Source: Arenibacter sp. 6A1
GTDB taxonomy: Bacteria; Bacteroidota; Bacteroidia; Flavobacteriales; Flavobacteriaceae
DNA length: 64,000 nucleotides
Assembly (NCBI RefSeq): GCF_012272855.1
Contig: NZ_JAAXCQ010000002.1
Location: forward strand, 1-64,000
Direction: 5' to 3'
The translations under genes were made by a program, and so were the position numbers. How positions within the stretch are numbered: position 1 is the first letter of the stretch; every line of letters begins with the position of its first letter. Of this stretch, positions 6,959 through 15,492 are shown piece by piece. The notes under the pieces were generated by a model. It searched no databases. It had not been told where the DNA came from and saw only the letters and a list, made by a program, of their open reading frames with translations.

Positions 6959-9261
6959 TATTCGGTAAATTTTTTGAGATTATATTTCTTGACCCTTTTT
7001 TTGATTGAAGATTTTCCTCCATCCGTAATTGAAGCAATTAAGTCAACAACACTCGTTCCATCTATTGTTCCCTCTAAAGGACTTGACTTGATTATAAGTT
7101 TGTTGTTTTCATTTTTGCACAGAATGACATTTTGTGCATCTGCGAGCATTGGAATAGTCGCATTGTGAGACACTAAAATTATTTGCTTTTTGCTTTTGAT
7201 TTTCTTTACTGCGTTGACCAAACCTTTATTAATGTAATCGGTTGCTAAATTATCTTCAGGTTGGTCAATTATTATTGGCGCACTATCTTTATCGTAACCT
7301 AAAATAATGTCTAGGATAACAGATGTTTTCCAGCCTGGGCTTAACCTCTCAAATTCACGACCATCATTGGCAATAATTTTATATTTCTTTTTATTTAACT
7401 CTTCAAAGCTGTTATAGATTTTACTTTCGAAATCATCATAATCGTGAACTTTTGGTTGTTGTTTTTTAAAATTAGTTTCAAAAAGTAATTCTGGTGTGAT
7501 ACTATCAAAATCTGTGATTTTCGTTTTTAAATAATGATTTACAACCTCGACAAATTTTGTGGTATTCAGTACAAAATCATTCTCAATAAATAATTTATGA
7601 CCCATTGATTCAATTTCTTCTGAATCAAATTTTAATGCAAAGCTTGATATTGAGTTGATAGTTCTATGAAACTGTTTATATGCTCGGACATATTTCTTTA
7701 ATGTCTCAAGAAGTTTATTGAAATTTTGTCTTTTCGTTTGTTCTTCGGAATTTGAATGTTTTAATGCTTGATTGTATGACTCTTGTTTTAGCTCTAATAA
7801 TTGTCTTACTTTTTTTTCTTTATTTGAAATTTCTAAAACATTATCTAATTCATTTTTTAAATTTTCTATTAAACTAGAATTGTGATTAATGAATGGATAA
7901 TTGGACAAAAATGTTTCCAAAGAATTTAGAGATAATATATAATTGTCATAAATTCCTTTTGAAAAACGTAGTTTTTCATTTTCGATTTCTGTTGGTTGTA
8001 AATTATCGTAAATATTAGTTTCTAAATTAGACCTAGTTAATAACCTTGAAAGGATTGGAATGGTTAATAAAGTTTGGCTTTCTTCTTCTAAAATCTTGAC
8101 ACATCTAATTAGTTCTTCAATGTTCTTTTTAAATTCTCTTAAACCGTTATTGATATTTAATTTTATTTCATCATCTCCGGGAAAAACTCTTTTAATGATG
8201 TCAATATTTTCGATTTTGTCCTTACTGATATTATTAACAACACCCATTATATAATTTTGAGAAAGATAATGGGGCATCATTCCTGAAGGATTTACAATAG
8301 TAATTTGGTCAATATCGTATTGGTCATAAATAGATTCCTCTGTATTTTTATTTAGACATTTGACAATAGAATCAACAAGGAGAGTTTTTCCACTTGAAGA
8401 ACCACCAATTATTACATTTAAACCTGACGTTAAATCAATGTCGATTTCAATATTATCTTTTTTATGAGAAACGGACTGTATATTTTCTGAATAGAATTTA
8501 GGTTTAGTAGGAGAATAGACAAGTCTTGATTGTTCGGATAATGACAGCCTTAAACCGCTAAATGTTGGTTCTGCTAACATCCAAGTAGGATTAAACGGAT
8601 TTTTGTCTTTTCCATTTGGGTATGTAATTGGCGTATAATTATCACTACAAGTAATTAGATTTACAAATTCGTTAATTCCTAATTTTTTAAAATATTCTTG
8701 AGTTCTTTCAAGGCCATTGTCGCCTCTTGCAGTAAAGCCTTCGAAGTGATTATAGTAAACATTCCTTTCTAGTGTTCCATCAAGTCGTGTGTCTCTTGGA
8801 ATTGAAGTGTTAAACGTGGCATGGGATTGTCCTCCGTGAGGAAGAAGCATAAATTCATAAGAATCGAACTTATTAATAATATCTTGAATTGATGGAATTT
8901 GAGGGTCGTCCTTCCGCACAATTTTATCAGGATATAATTCGTCAAGCTTTGTGTTTATATCATCTAAAATTTCGTCTGTAATAACTTTTGTGTCAAAATA
9001 GATGTGACAATGATATGCTGGACAACCATCATAATTCCTAATATGAAGTTCGACACCAAGAATTATATTAAGGTTTAAAGCAACTGCTTTTTGATAAGCA
9101 TTTTTGTTGACCATATTATGGTCAGTAAGGGAGATTAAAAAATCTGAATTCCCATTGAATTCGTGGATTTTTTTAACCAACAACTCAATATCGTAATCAT
9201 TATTGACTTCATTTGGATTTTCAGAAGTATGTATATGTGTGTCAAGGTAAATTGGATTCAC
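6958..9261 (-). CDS. PHP-domain / SMC-like ATPase, TrlF-like, probable defence protein
   Basis: A 767-residue two-domain protein. The N-terminus is a PHP metal-dependent phosphoesterase (HIH 9-11, TDHN 46-49, VELH 70-73, HGGQSH 142-147). It is followed by an ABC/SMC-type ATPase with Walker A GGSSSGKT (286-293), a long coiled-coil-rich insert (about 360-600), Walker B with D-loop IDQPEDNLA (about 665-673) and an H-loop VSHN (about 697). This architecture resembles proteins annotated as TrlF-family ATPases and, more broadly, nuclease/SMC-ATPase defence proteins. The PHP domain could be a nuclease gated by the ATPase; that is inference. It is the first gene of cassette C7, with the small acidic gene after it. 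Confidence 0.75.
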   Translation of the reverse strand: MNPIYLDTHIHTSENPNEVNNDYDIELLVKKIHEFNGNSDFLISLTDHNMVNKNAYQKAVALNLNIILGVELHIRNYDGCPAYHCHIYFDTKVITDEILDDINTKLDELYPDKIVRKDDPQIPSIQDIINKFDSYEFMLLPHGGQSHATFNTSIPRDTRLDGTLERNVYYNHFEGFTARGDNGLERTQEYFKKLGINEFVNLITCSDNYTPITYPNGKDKNPFNPTWMLAEPTFSGLRLSLSEQSRLVYSPTKPKFYSENIQSVSHKKDNIEIDIDLTSGLNVIIGGSSSGKTLLVDSIVKCLNKNTEESIYDQYDIDQITIVNPSGMMPHYLSQNYIMGVVNNISKDKIENIDIIKRVFPGDDEIKLNINNGLREFKKNIEELIRCVKILEEESQTLLTIPILSRLLTRSNLETNIYDNLQPTEIENEKLRFSKGIYDNYILSLNSLETFLSNYPFINHNSSLIENLKNELDNVLEISNKEKKVRQLLELKQESYNQALKHSNSEEQTKRQNFNKLLETLKKYVRAYKQFHRTINSISSFALKFDSEEIESMGHKLFIENDFVLNTTKFVEVVNHYLKTKITDFDSITPELLFETNFKKQQPKVHDYDDFESKIYNSFEELNKKKYKIIANDGREFERLSPGWKTSVILDIILGYDKDSAPIIIDQPEDNLATDYINKGLVNAVKKIKSKKQIILVSHNATIPMLADAQNVILCKNENNKLIIKSSPLEGTIDGTSVVDLIASITDGGKSSIKKRVKKYNLKKFTE

Positions 9262-9275
9262 GATATTTTTTTTTA

Positions 9276-9404
9276 GATTACTGGCAACGGTCTCGGCTAT
9301 GAGTAGTTGCGTGTGTTAGCACTTAACTTTACAAATAAACACCAAGTTGGAAATTCCGCAGGAATTTCCAAAGTAGGCGAGAACAAGCAATTACTTATAG
9401 CATC
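9276..9404 (-). repeat. attC-like site G, left part (interrupted by an IS)
   Basis: The C7 box GATTACTGGCAAC (9276-9288) is followed by GGTCTCGGCTATGAGTAGTTGC, an internal stem (TTGGAAATTCC GCA GGAATTTCCAA, about 9342-9366), and the returning arm GCAATTACTTATAGC. The arm breaks at about 9403 at the IS. The rest of the site (CATTGTTGTGCATAG) resumes at 10844. Rejoining the halves gives a normal site: GGCTAT at the start of the left arm pairs with ATAGC plus C. Confidence 0.75.
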
Positions 9405-9456
9405 TATGTAAAAGCAGTAAGTCGAGTATCTTTAAGATGAACTAAAAATTAAAGAT

Positions 9457-10512
9457 ATGAACACTCAAATTACTGCCACACCTAAGTTATTCATTGGTAT
9501 CGACATACACAAGCGTAGTTGGAAAGTACATTGTGCGACTGATCTTTCATCCGGCAAGACTTTTAGCATGCAGCCTCATGCGGAATTGCTTTTGGAATAT
9601 GTAACCAAACATTATCCAGCTTATGAAGTGTCTACCGCCTATGAGGCAGGCTGCTGCGGGTACCACGCACATCGTTGCTTTGTAAGTTACGGTTGGCGCT
9701 CATTGGTTGTCAATCCAGCCGATATTTTCAGAAAGGGCAAGGAGCGTCACACTAAGACAGACCGAATAGACGCGCAGCTTATAGCGCGTGAATTAAAGGA
9801 TGACAGACTGAGTAGTATATGTGTGCCAGATAAATGTAGAGAGCAATTACGTAGTTTGTTTCGTCGTAGGAATGATTTGGTAAAGGATATGCGTCAGATC
9901 AAGAGCTATATCAAAATGCAGTTGTTGTATTATGGTATTAGCATACCACAGGATCTTGATAACGACCATTGGAGCCATAAGTTTAGGGATTGGGTTGATA
10001 GTCTGGATTTTGAGTATGATACTGGCAATGAAGTTTTGCGAAGCCGTATGCGCAGCTTTCGGTTTATTGATCAGGAGTTTCGTGATGTTTCTACATTACT
10101 GCGTCGATATACTAAAATACATTTCAAGAAAGATTATATGCTTTTACGAAGTATTCCTGGGATAGGTCCAATAGTTGCCAGTGGTATTTTGAGTGAATTG
10201 GGAGACCTACGCCGTTTTAAGAATATTAAACATTTGGCCGGATATGTAGGTCTGGCGCCGGGCATTTACCAAAGTGGTGATACCGTCCGCCATACCGGTG
10301 TGAGTATGCGTGCTCACCGCTTAATACGAAGTTATTTCATAGAAGCTTCTTGGCAGGCTATTCGAACAGATCCCGTGATGCAGGGCTATTACCGCAAGCA
10401 TCATGGAAAAAATGTGAAGAGTGTCATTGTAAAGGTAGCTAGGAAACTATTAAGTAGAACATTAGCTGTAATAAAGACGGAGACCCCTTATGTGATAGGG
10501 GTATTGGAATAA
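9457..10512 (+). CDS. IS110/IS1111-family transposase (DEDD)
   Basis: A 351-residue transposase. The N-terminal RuvC-like DEDD domain shows GIDIHK (D16), YEAG (E63) and TDRIDAQ (D102, D105). The C-terminal transposase_20 domain has SIPGIGPIVASGIL, LAGYVGLAPG and the Ser-containing HTGVSMRAH. Length and motif order are normal, so it is probably intact. Enzymes of this family recombine without classical terminal repeats and are guided by an element-encoded bridge RNA. It is the only plus-strand gene within the otherwise minus-strand array. Confidence 0.9.
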   Translation: MNTQITATPKLFIGIDIHKRSWKVHCATDLSSGKTFSMQPHAELLLEYVTKHYPAYEVSTAYEAGCCGYHAHRCFVSYGWRSLVVNPADIFRKGKERHTKTDRIDAQLIARELKDDRLSSICVPDKCREQLRSLFRRRNDLVKDMRQIKSYIKMQLLYYGISIPQDLDNDHWSHKFRDWVDSLDFEYDTGNEVLRSRMRSFRFIDQEFRDVSTLLRRYTKIHFKKDYMLLRSIPGIGPIVASGILSELGDLRRFKNIKHLAGYVGLAPGIYQSGDTVRHTGVSMRAHRLIRSYFIEASWQAIRTDPVMQGYYRKHHGKNVKSVIVKVARKLLSRTLAVIKTETPYVIGVLE

Positions 10513-10820
10513 AATTAAGAGGATGAACGGCAATACAATAACTAAGCTCACCAAGAATAGTAGATTTGCTTGGATCACAAAACAATGTAGGTGGACATTA
10601 CCCATGTATCACATCGGTTAGCAAGTGACCAGGCTTATTATAACTTATAATCATACAGATGCTGGTGACCACTTCTGCTAAGACGAGGATCACATATAGG
10701 ATGCCGAGCAAGTTATATGGTATTGAATTTTAAATGATGCACAGCCTCATTCATAATTCAATACGTTTAAAACTAATATTATGAGATAGTTAAAGGATAA
10801 AATATTAACTTTAGAGAACT
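10513..10820 (+). ncRNA. Candidate bridge RNA region of the IS1111-group element
   Basis: About 310 bp of noncoding DNA between the transposase stop and the right repeat, where IS1111-group elements encode their bridge RNA. It can form stems such as TTGAATT (10722-10728) with AATTCAA. Two short stretches can pair with the target around the insertion: AACAATG (10581-10587) with CATTGTT, and ATGCACA (10737-10743) with TGTGCAT. Proposed from position and these matches only; no fold was computed. Confidence 0.4.
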
Positions 10821-10840
10821 GGACTAGTGCTTTTCATAGG

Positions 10841-10858
10841 AGCCATTGTTGTGCATAG
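10841..10858 (-). repeat. attC-like site G, right part
   Basis: AGCCATT followed by the C6 box GTTGTGCATAG. The box matches the reverse complement of the C6 start (11980-11991) over its first ten bases; position 11 is G against A, then TTA matches. This is the distal end of the site split by the IS. Confidence 0.7.
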
Positions 10859-10864
10859 TTATTT

Positions 10865-11962
10865 TTAAAATTTATAATTCTGAACGTCTTTAGTTTTTAG
10901 GATGGAATCAGGGTCTCCAAATTCAGGAATCTCGTCATAATTTCGATACTCTATTTTTCTCTTAAATATCATAGAATCATAATCAACCTCAAAAGGTCTT
11001 TGCGATTTTCCGTCATTGTTTTGAATTCCTGGTGCTAAATAATAGCAACCAAATTTGTCGTATTCTTCTTTGAATTTCTTCAAACTTGGTGACTCTCCGT
11101 CAACGAAAATTCTATGGAATCTCTTATTTACCGCAATAAATTGAATTCCTTCTGCATCTTCCATTGAGTTTACAATTTTTTCAGTTTCATTAAGGTATTC
11201 GTCAATTACGACAAAGTAACCGCTTTTCTGATTCGGAACTTCTCCCTCAATTATTGCAACTCTTAATCTCTCGGATTTGTCCTCTTGTCCAATTTTATTC
11301 ATTAAACTCAAAAATAAATCCTGTCCTTGTTTCATTGTCTCAAAAAACAAAATTAGTACTGGTGGATTTTCATTATTTTCAGCCCATAAATAACCCACTC
11401 CGTTTTTCCAATTTGCTTTTTCCCAATCACTTTGTTTTATTAGTTCGGAAATGAAAAGTGTTTTTCGTTCTTTTTCAGGTAATTCACGTAATTTACCTAA
11501 TTCAGGTTTTTCTGTTTTTACACCTCTTAATCTCCAATATAATTTATCAAAAGCCTCTTTGTCATCTACATTATAAAAAGTTGCTCCTTGTAATGGTTCT
11601 GGTATATGTTCAAATTCGCCATCAGAGAATATTATTGGTATAAATTTCGTGTTATTTGCACCTGCATTATATAGTTGTTGGTATATTAATGTGCTTTCCC
11701 ATTTAATACCCATTCCTTTTTCATCGTCTCCCATTACTCTGTCGTAATAGGTTTTAGTACAAACAACTAAAACAAAATCAGATTTTTTTACACCTCTGTC
11801 CATCCATTTTGGCCAACCTTCTGGTGGTGAATCTTCATATTGGTCAAGTAAACAATCAATCCCTTCACTTCTTAATTTATTAGCTAAATTCAAAACTCTA
11901 TCCTGATGTTCCTTGCTATCGTGACTGTAACTAATAAATGCTGTTGGATTTTTATCTTTCAT
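10865..11962 (-). CDS. SEFIR-domain (TIR-like) protein
   Basis: A 365-residue cytoplasmic protein. The N-terminal 145 residues form a SEFIR domain, a TIR relative: TAFISYSHDS (about 8-17), LANKLRSEGIDCLLDQYE, and the SDFVLVVCTKTYYDR segment with nearby KWES. The C-terminal 220 residues match nothing I know and may be sensor or effector. Bacterial SEFIR/TIR proteins are often immune effectors or signalling adaptors, so a defence function is plausible but inferred. It is the only gene of cassette C6. Its ATG is about 30 bp from the cassette junction at 11991. Confidence 0.75.
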   Translation of the reverse strand: MKDKNPTAFISYSHDSKEHQDRVLNLANKLRSEGIDCLLDQYEDSPPEGWPKWMDRGVKKSDFVLVVCTKTYYDRVMGDDEKGMGIKWESTLIYQQLYNAGANNTKFIPIIFSDGEFEHIPEPLQGATFYNVDDKEAFDKLYWRLRGVKTEKPELGKLRELPEKERKTLFISELIKQSDWEKANWKNGVGYLWAENNENPPVLILFFETMKQGQDLFLSLMNKIGQEDKSERLRVAIIEGEVPNQKSGYFVVIDEYLNETEKIVNSMEDAEGIQFIAVNKRFHRIFVDGESPSLKKFKEEYDKFGCYYLAPGIQNNDGKSQRPFEVDYDSMIFKRKIEYRNYDEIPEFGDPDSILKTKDVQNYKF

Positions 11963-11979
11963 TCGGTCGGTTTGTTCTA

Positions 11980-12184
11980 ATTATGCACAACGGCCCAGCT
12001 ATAGGCAGTGCGGGATCGGACAGACAACTATCCTACCCACCTACTCCTAGCATAAGCTTTGAGGATTTGGTTATTTTTTATTTCTGAAACAAAACAGAAA
12101 AGGTTTTGCTCCTCATAAATATAGACAAAATATTAATGTAAAACCTTCAGCCCGCATTGCTTATAGGTACTGTTGGCAAACGTT
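11980..12184 (-). repeat. attC-like site H (C5/C6)
   Basis: A 205-bp site. The plus strand opens with the C6 box ATTATGCACAAC, then GGCCCAGCTATAGGCAGTGCGGG, and closes with CCCGCATTGCTTATAGGTACT and the C5 box GTTGGCAAACGTT. The C5 box matches the reverse complement of the C5 start (12839-12851) at 12 of 13 positions, with position 11 differing. The inner GCAGTGCGGG and CCCGCATTGC arms pair well. Confidence 0.75.
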
Positions 12185-12827
12185 ATTTTTTATTAGCAAG
12201 ATACCTGTCTAACTTCATTTCATAAGTTTCCTCCATTCGCAAAATAAATATGACAGCCCACAATCTGTTTTTCGGAACTGTAAAATCAAATGCCGAATGG
12301 TTTCTAGGGAACCAATATGCATCGCCAGCCGAAAAACCGCCGGCCGCCTCAAAATTCTTTTGTAATACATTAAAATAAGAATCCTCTTTTCCAACTTCTT
12401 CAAGATAATCCATGTATATGCTAAATGGTTTGATGACCAGTTGTGGGAAATTATCAAGATTGCGATAAACTGTATCCCTAATACTTAACATATTGATGTC
12501 TGTTACAAATCTCCACACAACTGAGAATTGAACGGAATCTAGATTTTTCAGGAATTGGTATTTTTCAGTTTCTTTAATAGGAACGTTGTACTCCGTCGAT
12601 TGCGCGATTTTTTCAAAAAACAGATGATAGGCATTATTGATATCAGGCTGGTTTTTTCCTTTTGTAACCAAATTGTCCACATATCGCACCATTGATTCCA
12701 ATCCTTGGATTTCTTTCTCGCTGAATGTTTTAGAAATTAATCCATCACTTCTCAAATCCAGATTTTCCTGACCTAAAATTGGGGGAATTGTTAAAAGGGC
12801 CAACGAAATAATTAGTATGATTTTCAT
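12183..12827 (-). CDS. Secreted protein of unknown function
   Basis: A 214-residue protein with an N-terminal signal peptide (ILIISLALLTIPPILGQ) and no further membrane segment. I see no known motif. The mid-part is helical and aromatic-rich (YHLFFEKIAQ; FSAGDAYWFPRN). Its stop codon overlaps the last bases of the R''-like box of site H, so cassette and gene end together. It is the only gene of cassette C5. Confidence 0.6.
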   Translation of the reverse strand: MKIILIISLALLTIPPILGQENLDLRSDGLISKTFSEKEIQGLESMVRYVDNLVTKGKNQPDINNAYHLFFEKIAQSTEYNVPIKETEKYQFLKNLDSVQFSVVWRFVTDINMLSIRDTVYRNLDNFPQLVIKPFSIYMDYLEEVGKEDSYFNVLQKNFEAAGGFSAGDAYWFPRNHSAFDFTVPKNRLWAVIFILRMEETYEMKLDRYLANKK

Positions 12828-12838
12828 ATTCGGGTCAT

Positions 12839-13047
12839 AATGTTTGCCAACGTCTCGGCTTTGGCAAGTAGGGCAGGTAAGGAAATCTTTTTGTTTCCGT
12901 TTGCGCTCGTAGCCAGAGCTTTTTGTTTTGTGATTATTTTTCTTTATTAATTGCCAAATCCAAAAGATTTGGCGGACTTGGCAAATACGCCCAAGCCATT
13001 AAATTTAGTACTTATTGCCCTATTTGTTATAGCCTTTGTTAGCATTA
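12839..13047 (-). repeat. attC-like site I (C4/C5)
   Basis: A 209-bp site. The plus strand opens with the C5 box AATGTTTGCCAAC, then GTCTCGGCTTTGGCAAGTAGGGC, and closes with GCCCTATTTGTTATAGCCTTT and the C4 box GTTAGCATTAGTAC. The C4 box matches the reverse complement of the C4 start at 13 of 14 positions (only position 11 differs). A second nested stem (TTGCCAAATCC / GGACTTGGCAA) lies at 12951-12984. Confidence 0.75.
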
Positions 13048-13574
13048 GTACTATTTTTCTTCCAGATTGTATCAAACCATTCGCAAACTATTAGCATTTC
13101 CTCCGTAGGTTTCTTTCCGTCTTGCTCCATTGCAGTTGAAAAAAAGTCCCAATGCGCTTTTCTCCATTTTCTGAGAGGTTCAATATCTGTACCCATATCT
13201 AATACTGCAAAGTCTTTGGAAATTTTATTGAATGGAATTGTATCTATTTTCTTTATTTCTATTATGGCTTGAGCTTTGCCATCAAAATCTATTATAATAT
13301 GTTTCGCTCCAATTGTGTCCAATTCCATAGTACCATTCTCATACCAAGAGTATGGCTCAGACATAGCCCTTTTTTTTCCAGACAATATTAACTCCGCCAA
13401 TCTGTTAGCGTCTTCTCTATTATTATGGAAATGCCAATAATCTGGCATTTCCATATTTCTGAATTCCGAATGCGATTCAATATAAGTTTCCCAAATGTCA
13501 TAAACAGATTTGTCAGGTTTTTCGTTTTTACAGCTAATTAAAAACAATAATAGAATTATAGTTATTATTCTCAT
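13020..13574 (-). CDS. Lipoprotein of unknown function
   Basis: A 184-residue lipoprotein (signal ending LLFLISCKNE, lipid Cys 15). The body has WETYIESH near the N-terminus and a central ASCH/PUA-like-looking stretch (LILSGKKRAMSEPYSWYE, then IDFDGKAQAIIEIKK). The resemblance to ASCH-domain proteins is weak. The last ten codons (ending NANKGYNK) overlap the R''-like box of site I, so the cassette box is read as protein. It is the only gene of cassette C4. Confidence 0.6.
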   Translation of the reverse strand: MRIITIILLLFLISCKNEKPDKSVYDIWETYIESHSEFRNMEMPDYWHFHNNREDANRLAELILSGKKRAMSEPYSWYENGTMELDTIGAKHIIIDFDGKAQAIIEIKKIDTIPFNKISKDFAVLDMGTDIEPLRKWRKAHWDFFSTAMEQDGKKPTEEMLIVCEWFDTIWKKNSTNANKGYNK

Positions 13575-13588
13575 TTGTTGTTGGGTAT

Positions 13589-13805
13589 TAATGCTAACGT
13601 TCTCGTATATGGTTTCGTTTTGTTTTAAGTAAGGCGACCGCAGCGAAGCAGTTTTGCCCAGTAATCCGCTTCATTTTAGCAAAATCTCGATAGCAAAATA
13701 GCGGAGGGCGCCGAAACAATGTCTCAATTTAGGAAATATATTGTTTGTAAGAAAATTTTTCAACACGCTATACGGCAAAATGAACCATATGCATTGTTGG
13801 CAAAT
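13589..13805 (-). repeat. attC-like site J (C3/C4)
   Basis: A 217-bp site. The plus strand opens with the C4 box TAATGCTAAC, then GTTCTCGTATATGGTTTCGTTTTG, and closes with CAAAATGAACCATATGCATT and the C3 box GTTGGCAAAT. It contains nested stems (TTTTAGCAAAATCTCG region). It is nearly identical to site L at 14901-15117, because cassettes C1 and C3 are duplicates. Confidence 0.75.
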
Positions 13806-14179
13806 CGTAAGTGTATAAAAAATTCTATTGAGGGTAATCGACTTGACCCGGCCGTACATATCGCTTGACGGGTCAGAATTGTTCAATTCGAAAGGTTACA
13901 TTGTTCTGATGAAGGCATCTACACAGGAGCTATTATCCTTGTTTTAATCCATAAAACCTCCAAAAATGGAACTCATTTTCATTAGTAGAGAATCTATGTC
14001 AAAGGTCAGAATTACTCAACCCTTTGATTTGCCAGGTTACTTACAAGACGTAAGGTGACATTCTACTGAAAAAGGCATCTGCACAGGGTCTATCATCCTT
14101 TCTTTAATCCATAAAAAGCCTAAAAAAGGCATTTACTTTCCTCTGGAGAGAAAGTTTGTTAAGAGTGACTCCTGCTTAT
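13806..14179 (-). other. Gene-less cassette C3 with internal direct repeat
   Basis: About 370 bp with no credible ORF, bracketed by cassette boxes. On the minus strand it holds two diverged copies of a unit of about 110-150 bp. Both copies share TTTTATGGATTAAA, AGGATRATAG and AGATGCCTT. A near-identical cassette (C1) lies at 15118-15492. Candidates are a small RNA, a promoter or a leader; none can be proven from sequence. Confidence 0.6.
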
Positions 14180-14392
14180 GTTTGCCAACGTTCTTGTGTA
14201 TGATTTGGCAAGGTTTGACCAGTTTTGTGCCCTTGGCGTGCTTACAATGGGATGATGCGTGGGGGTAAGCACTCTTGGCGGCCAGCAAAACTGGTTTGCT
14301 CGATTAGTCTCAGACTTCCTTGACCATTAATTCCAGTAATATTTTTCTTTCTACTAGGTAGCCTTGCTTAATTATACACACTGTTGTACGTA
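14180..14392 (-). repeat. attC-like site K (C2/C3)
   Basis: A 213-bp site. The plus strand opens with the C3 box GTTTGCCAAC, then GTTCTTGTGTATGATTTGGCAAGG, and closes with TAGCCTTGCTTAATTATACACACT and the C2 box GTTGTACGTA. The C2 box is the exact reverse complement of the C2 start at 14901-14910; position 11 is G against A, then TTT matches. The centre holds a CCAGTTTTG / CAAAACTGG stem. Confidence 0.75.
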
Positions 14393-14397
14393 GTTTT

Positions 14398-14874
14398 TTA
14401 AAAGTTCATTGAAATTCCCAATCCATTTCCATCAGCTATTACTTTAAATTCAGGCTTAAATTCATAAAATGAAGTTGAATTCAGCGATGAATTATACAAT
14501 TCTACTGCTTGTTTTGCTTTTTTATTCGCACTTGATGAAATCGGGATTCCAATTGCAACTAATCCAGCACCAATTCCAGCTAAAGTCCAGTTTGCATCAC
14601 CGCCTCCAATAGCAGTTCCAATTGGCCAGCCTATAAGTCCGCCACCAGCAAATCCAATAATTGAGGCGAGAGTATTGTTCGATTGTGCTTTTTTTATTAA
14701 ATCAAATGCTTGTTGATTAGATGCTATTGTTTTGACCAAATCCTTCATAGTCATTTGATTTTCGTTTTGGGAATATTTGTATCCGCCAAATACTTTTTCT
14801 ATTTCAATTTTTTGAGCATTACAGAATGTAATTGTCACTAAAGCAAAAATTAGAGTTAAAATTGTTTTTTTCAT
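14398..14874 (-). CDS. Glycine-zipper envelope protein, unknown function
   Basis: A 158-residue protein with a Sec signal (LTLIFALVTITFCNAQ) and a central glycine-rich hydrophobic block (about residues 68-110; GFAGGGLIGWPIGTAIGGG) typical of glycine-zipper membrane proteins. I assign no precise role. Its ATG lies about 35 bp inside cassette C2, and its stop six bases from the cassette's 3' box. It is the coding gene closest to the recombinase end of the array. Confidence 0.6.
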   Translation of the reverse strand: MKKTILTLIFALVTITFCNAQKIEIEKVFGGYKYSQNENQMTMKDLVKTIASNQQAFDLIKKAQSNNTLASIIGFAGGGLIGWPIGTAIGGGDANWTLAGIGAGLVAIGIPISSSANKKAKQAVELYNSSLNSTSFYEFKPEFKVIADGNGLGISMNF

Positions 14875-14900
14875 TCTTTATAGTTTATGTTCGGTTAAAT

Positions 14901-15117
14901 TACGTACAACGTTCTCGTATATGGTTTCGTTTTGTTTTAAGTAAGGCGACCGCAGCGAAGCAGTTTTGCCCACTTATCCGCTATATTTTAGCAAAATCTC
15001 GATAGCAAAATAGCGGAGGGCGCCGAAACAATGTCTCAATTTAGGAAATATATTGTTTGTAAGAACATTTTTCAACACGCTATACGGCAAAATGAACCAT
15101 ATGCATTGTTGGCAAAT
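14901..15117 (-). repeat. attC-like site L (C1/C2)
   Basis: A 217-bp site. The plus strand opens with the C2 box TACGTACAAC, then GTTCTCGTATATGG, and closes with CCATATGCATT and the C1 box GTTGGCAAAT. The body is nearly identical to site J. The C1 box matches the C1 start (15493-15502) over nine bases. With one extra T it then reads CGTAA against CATAA, again G for A at the conserved position. Confidence 0.75.
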
Positions 15118-15492
15118 CGTAATAATTCAAAAAATTCCAATAGGGGTAATCGACATGACCCGGCCGTTCATATCGCTTGACGGGTCACAATTGTTCAATT
15201 CGAAAAGTTACATTGTTGTTATGAAGGCATCTACACAGTATCTATTATCCTTGTTTTAATCCATAAAAACTCCAAAATTGGAACTCATTTTCATTAGTAG
15301 AGAATCTATGTCAAGGGTCAGAATTGCTCAACCCTTTGATTTGCCAGGTTACTTTCAAGACCTAGGGTGACATTCTACTGAAAAAGGCATCTACACGGGA
15401 GCAATTATCCCTTCTTTAATCCATAAAAAGCCTAAAAAAAGGCATTTACTTTCCACTGGAGAGAAAGTTTGTTAGGGGTGACTCCTGCTTAT
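15118..15492 (-). other. Gene-less cassette C1, duplicate of C3
   Basis: Noncoding cassette next to the recombinase. Together with site L it is a copy, with a modest number of substitutions, of C3 plus site J (about 14911-15501 against 13599-14188, both about 590 bp). The internal repeat and the TTTTATGGATTAAA-type motif are kept. First position in the array means it was probably the last cassette inserted. Confidence 0.65.

Larger units (their letters stand above)
9405..10840 (+). mobile_element. IS110-family element, IS1111 group, inserted in an attC-like site
   Basis: A 1.44-kb element bounded by near-terminal inverted repeats: CTATGTAAAAGCAGTAAGTC at 9405-9424 and, reversed, CCTATGAAAAGCACTAGTCC at 10840-10821. 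It has about 50 bp before the transposase and about 330 bp of noncoding DNA after it. Subterminal repeats and a long right end fit the IS1111 group, not the IS110 group. It splits site G just before the box GTTGTGCATA. IS1111-attC elements are known to target integron cassette sites. Ends are good to a few bases. Confidence 0.8.

Noticed and set aside
13671..13886. 71-codon minus-strand ORF
   Set aside because: It lies across attC-like site J and the gene-less cassette, has no coding signs, and matches the inverted-repeat structure instead.
15053..15259. 68-codon plus-strand ORF
   Set aside because: It runs through attC-like site L into the gene-less cassette; the open frame follows from the repeat sequence.
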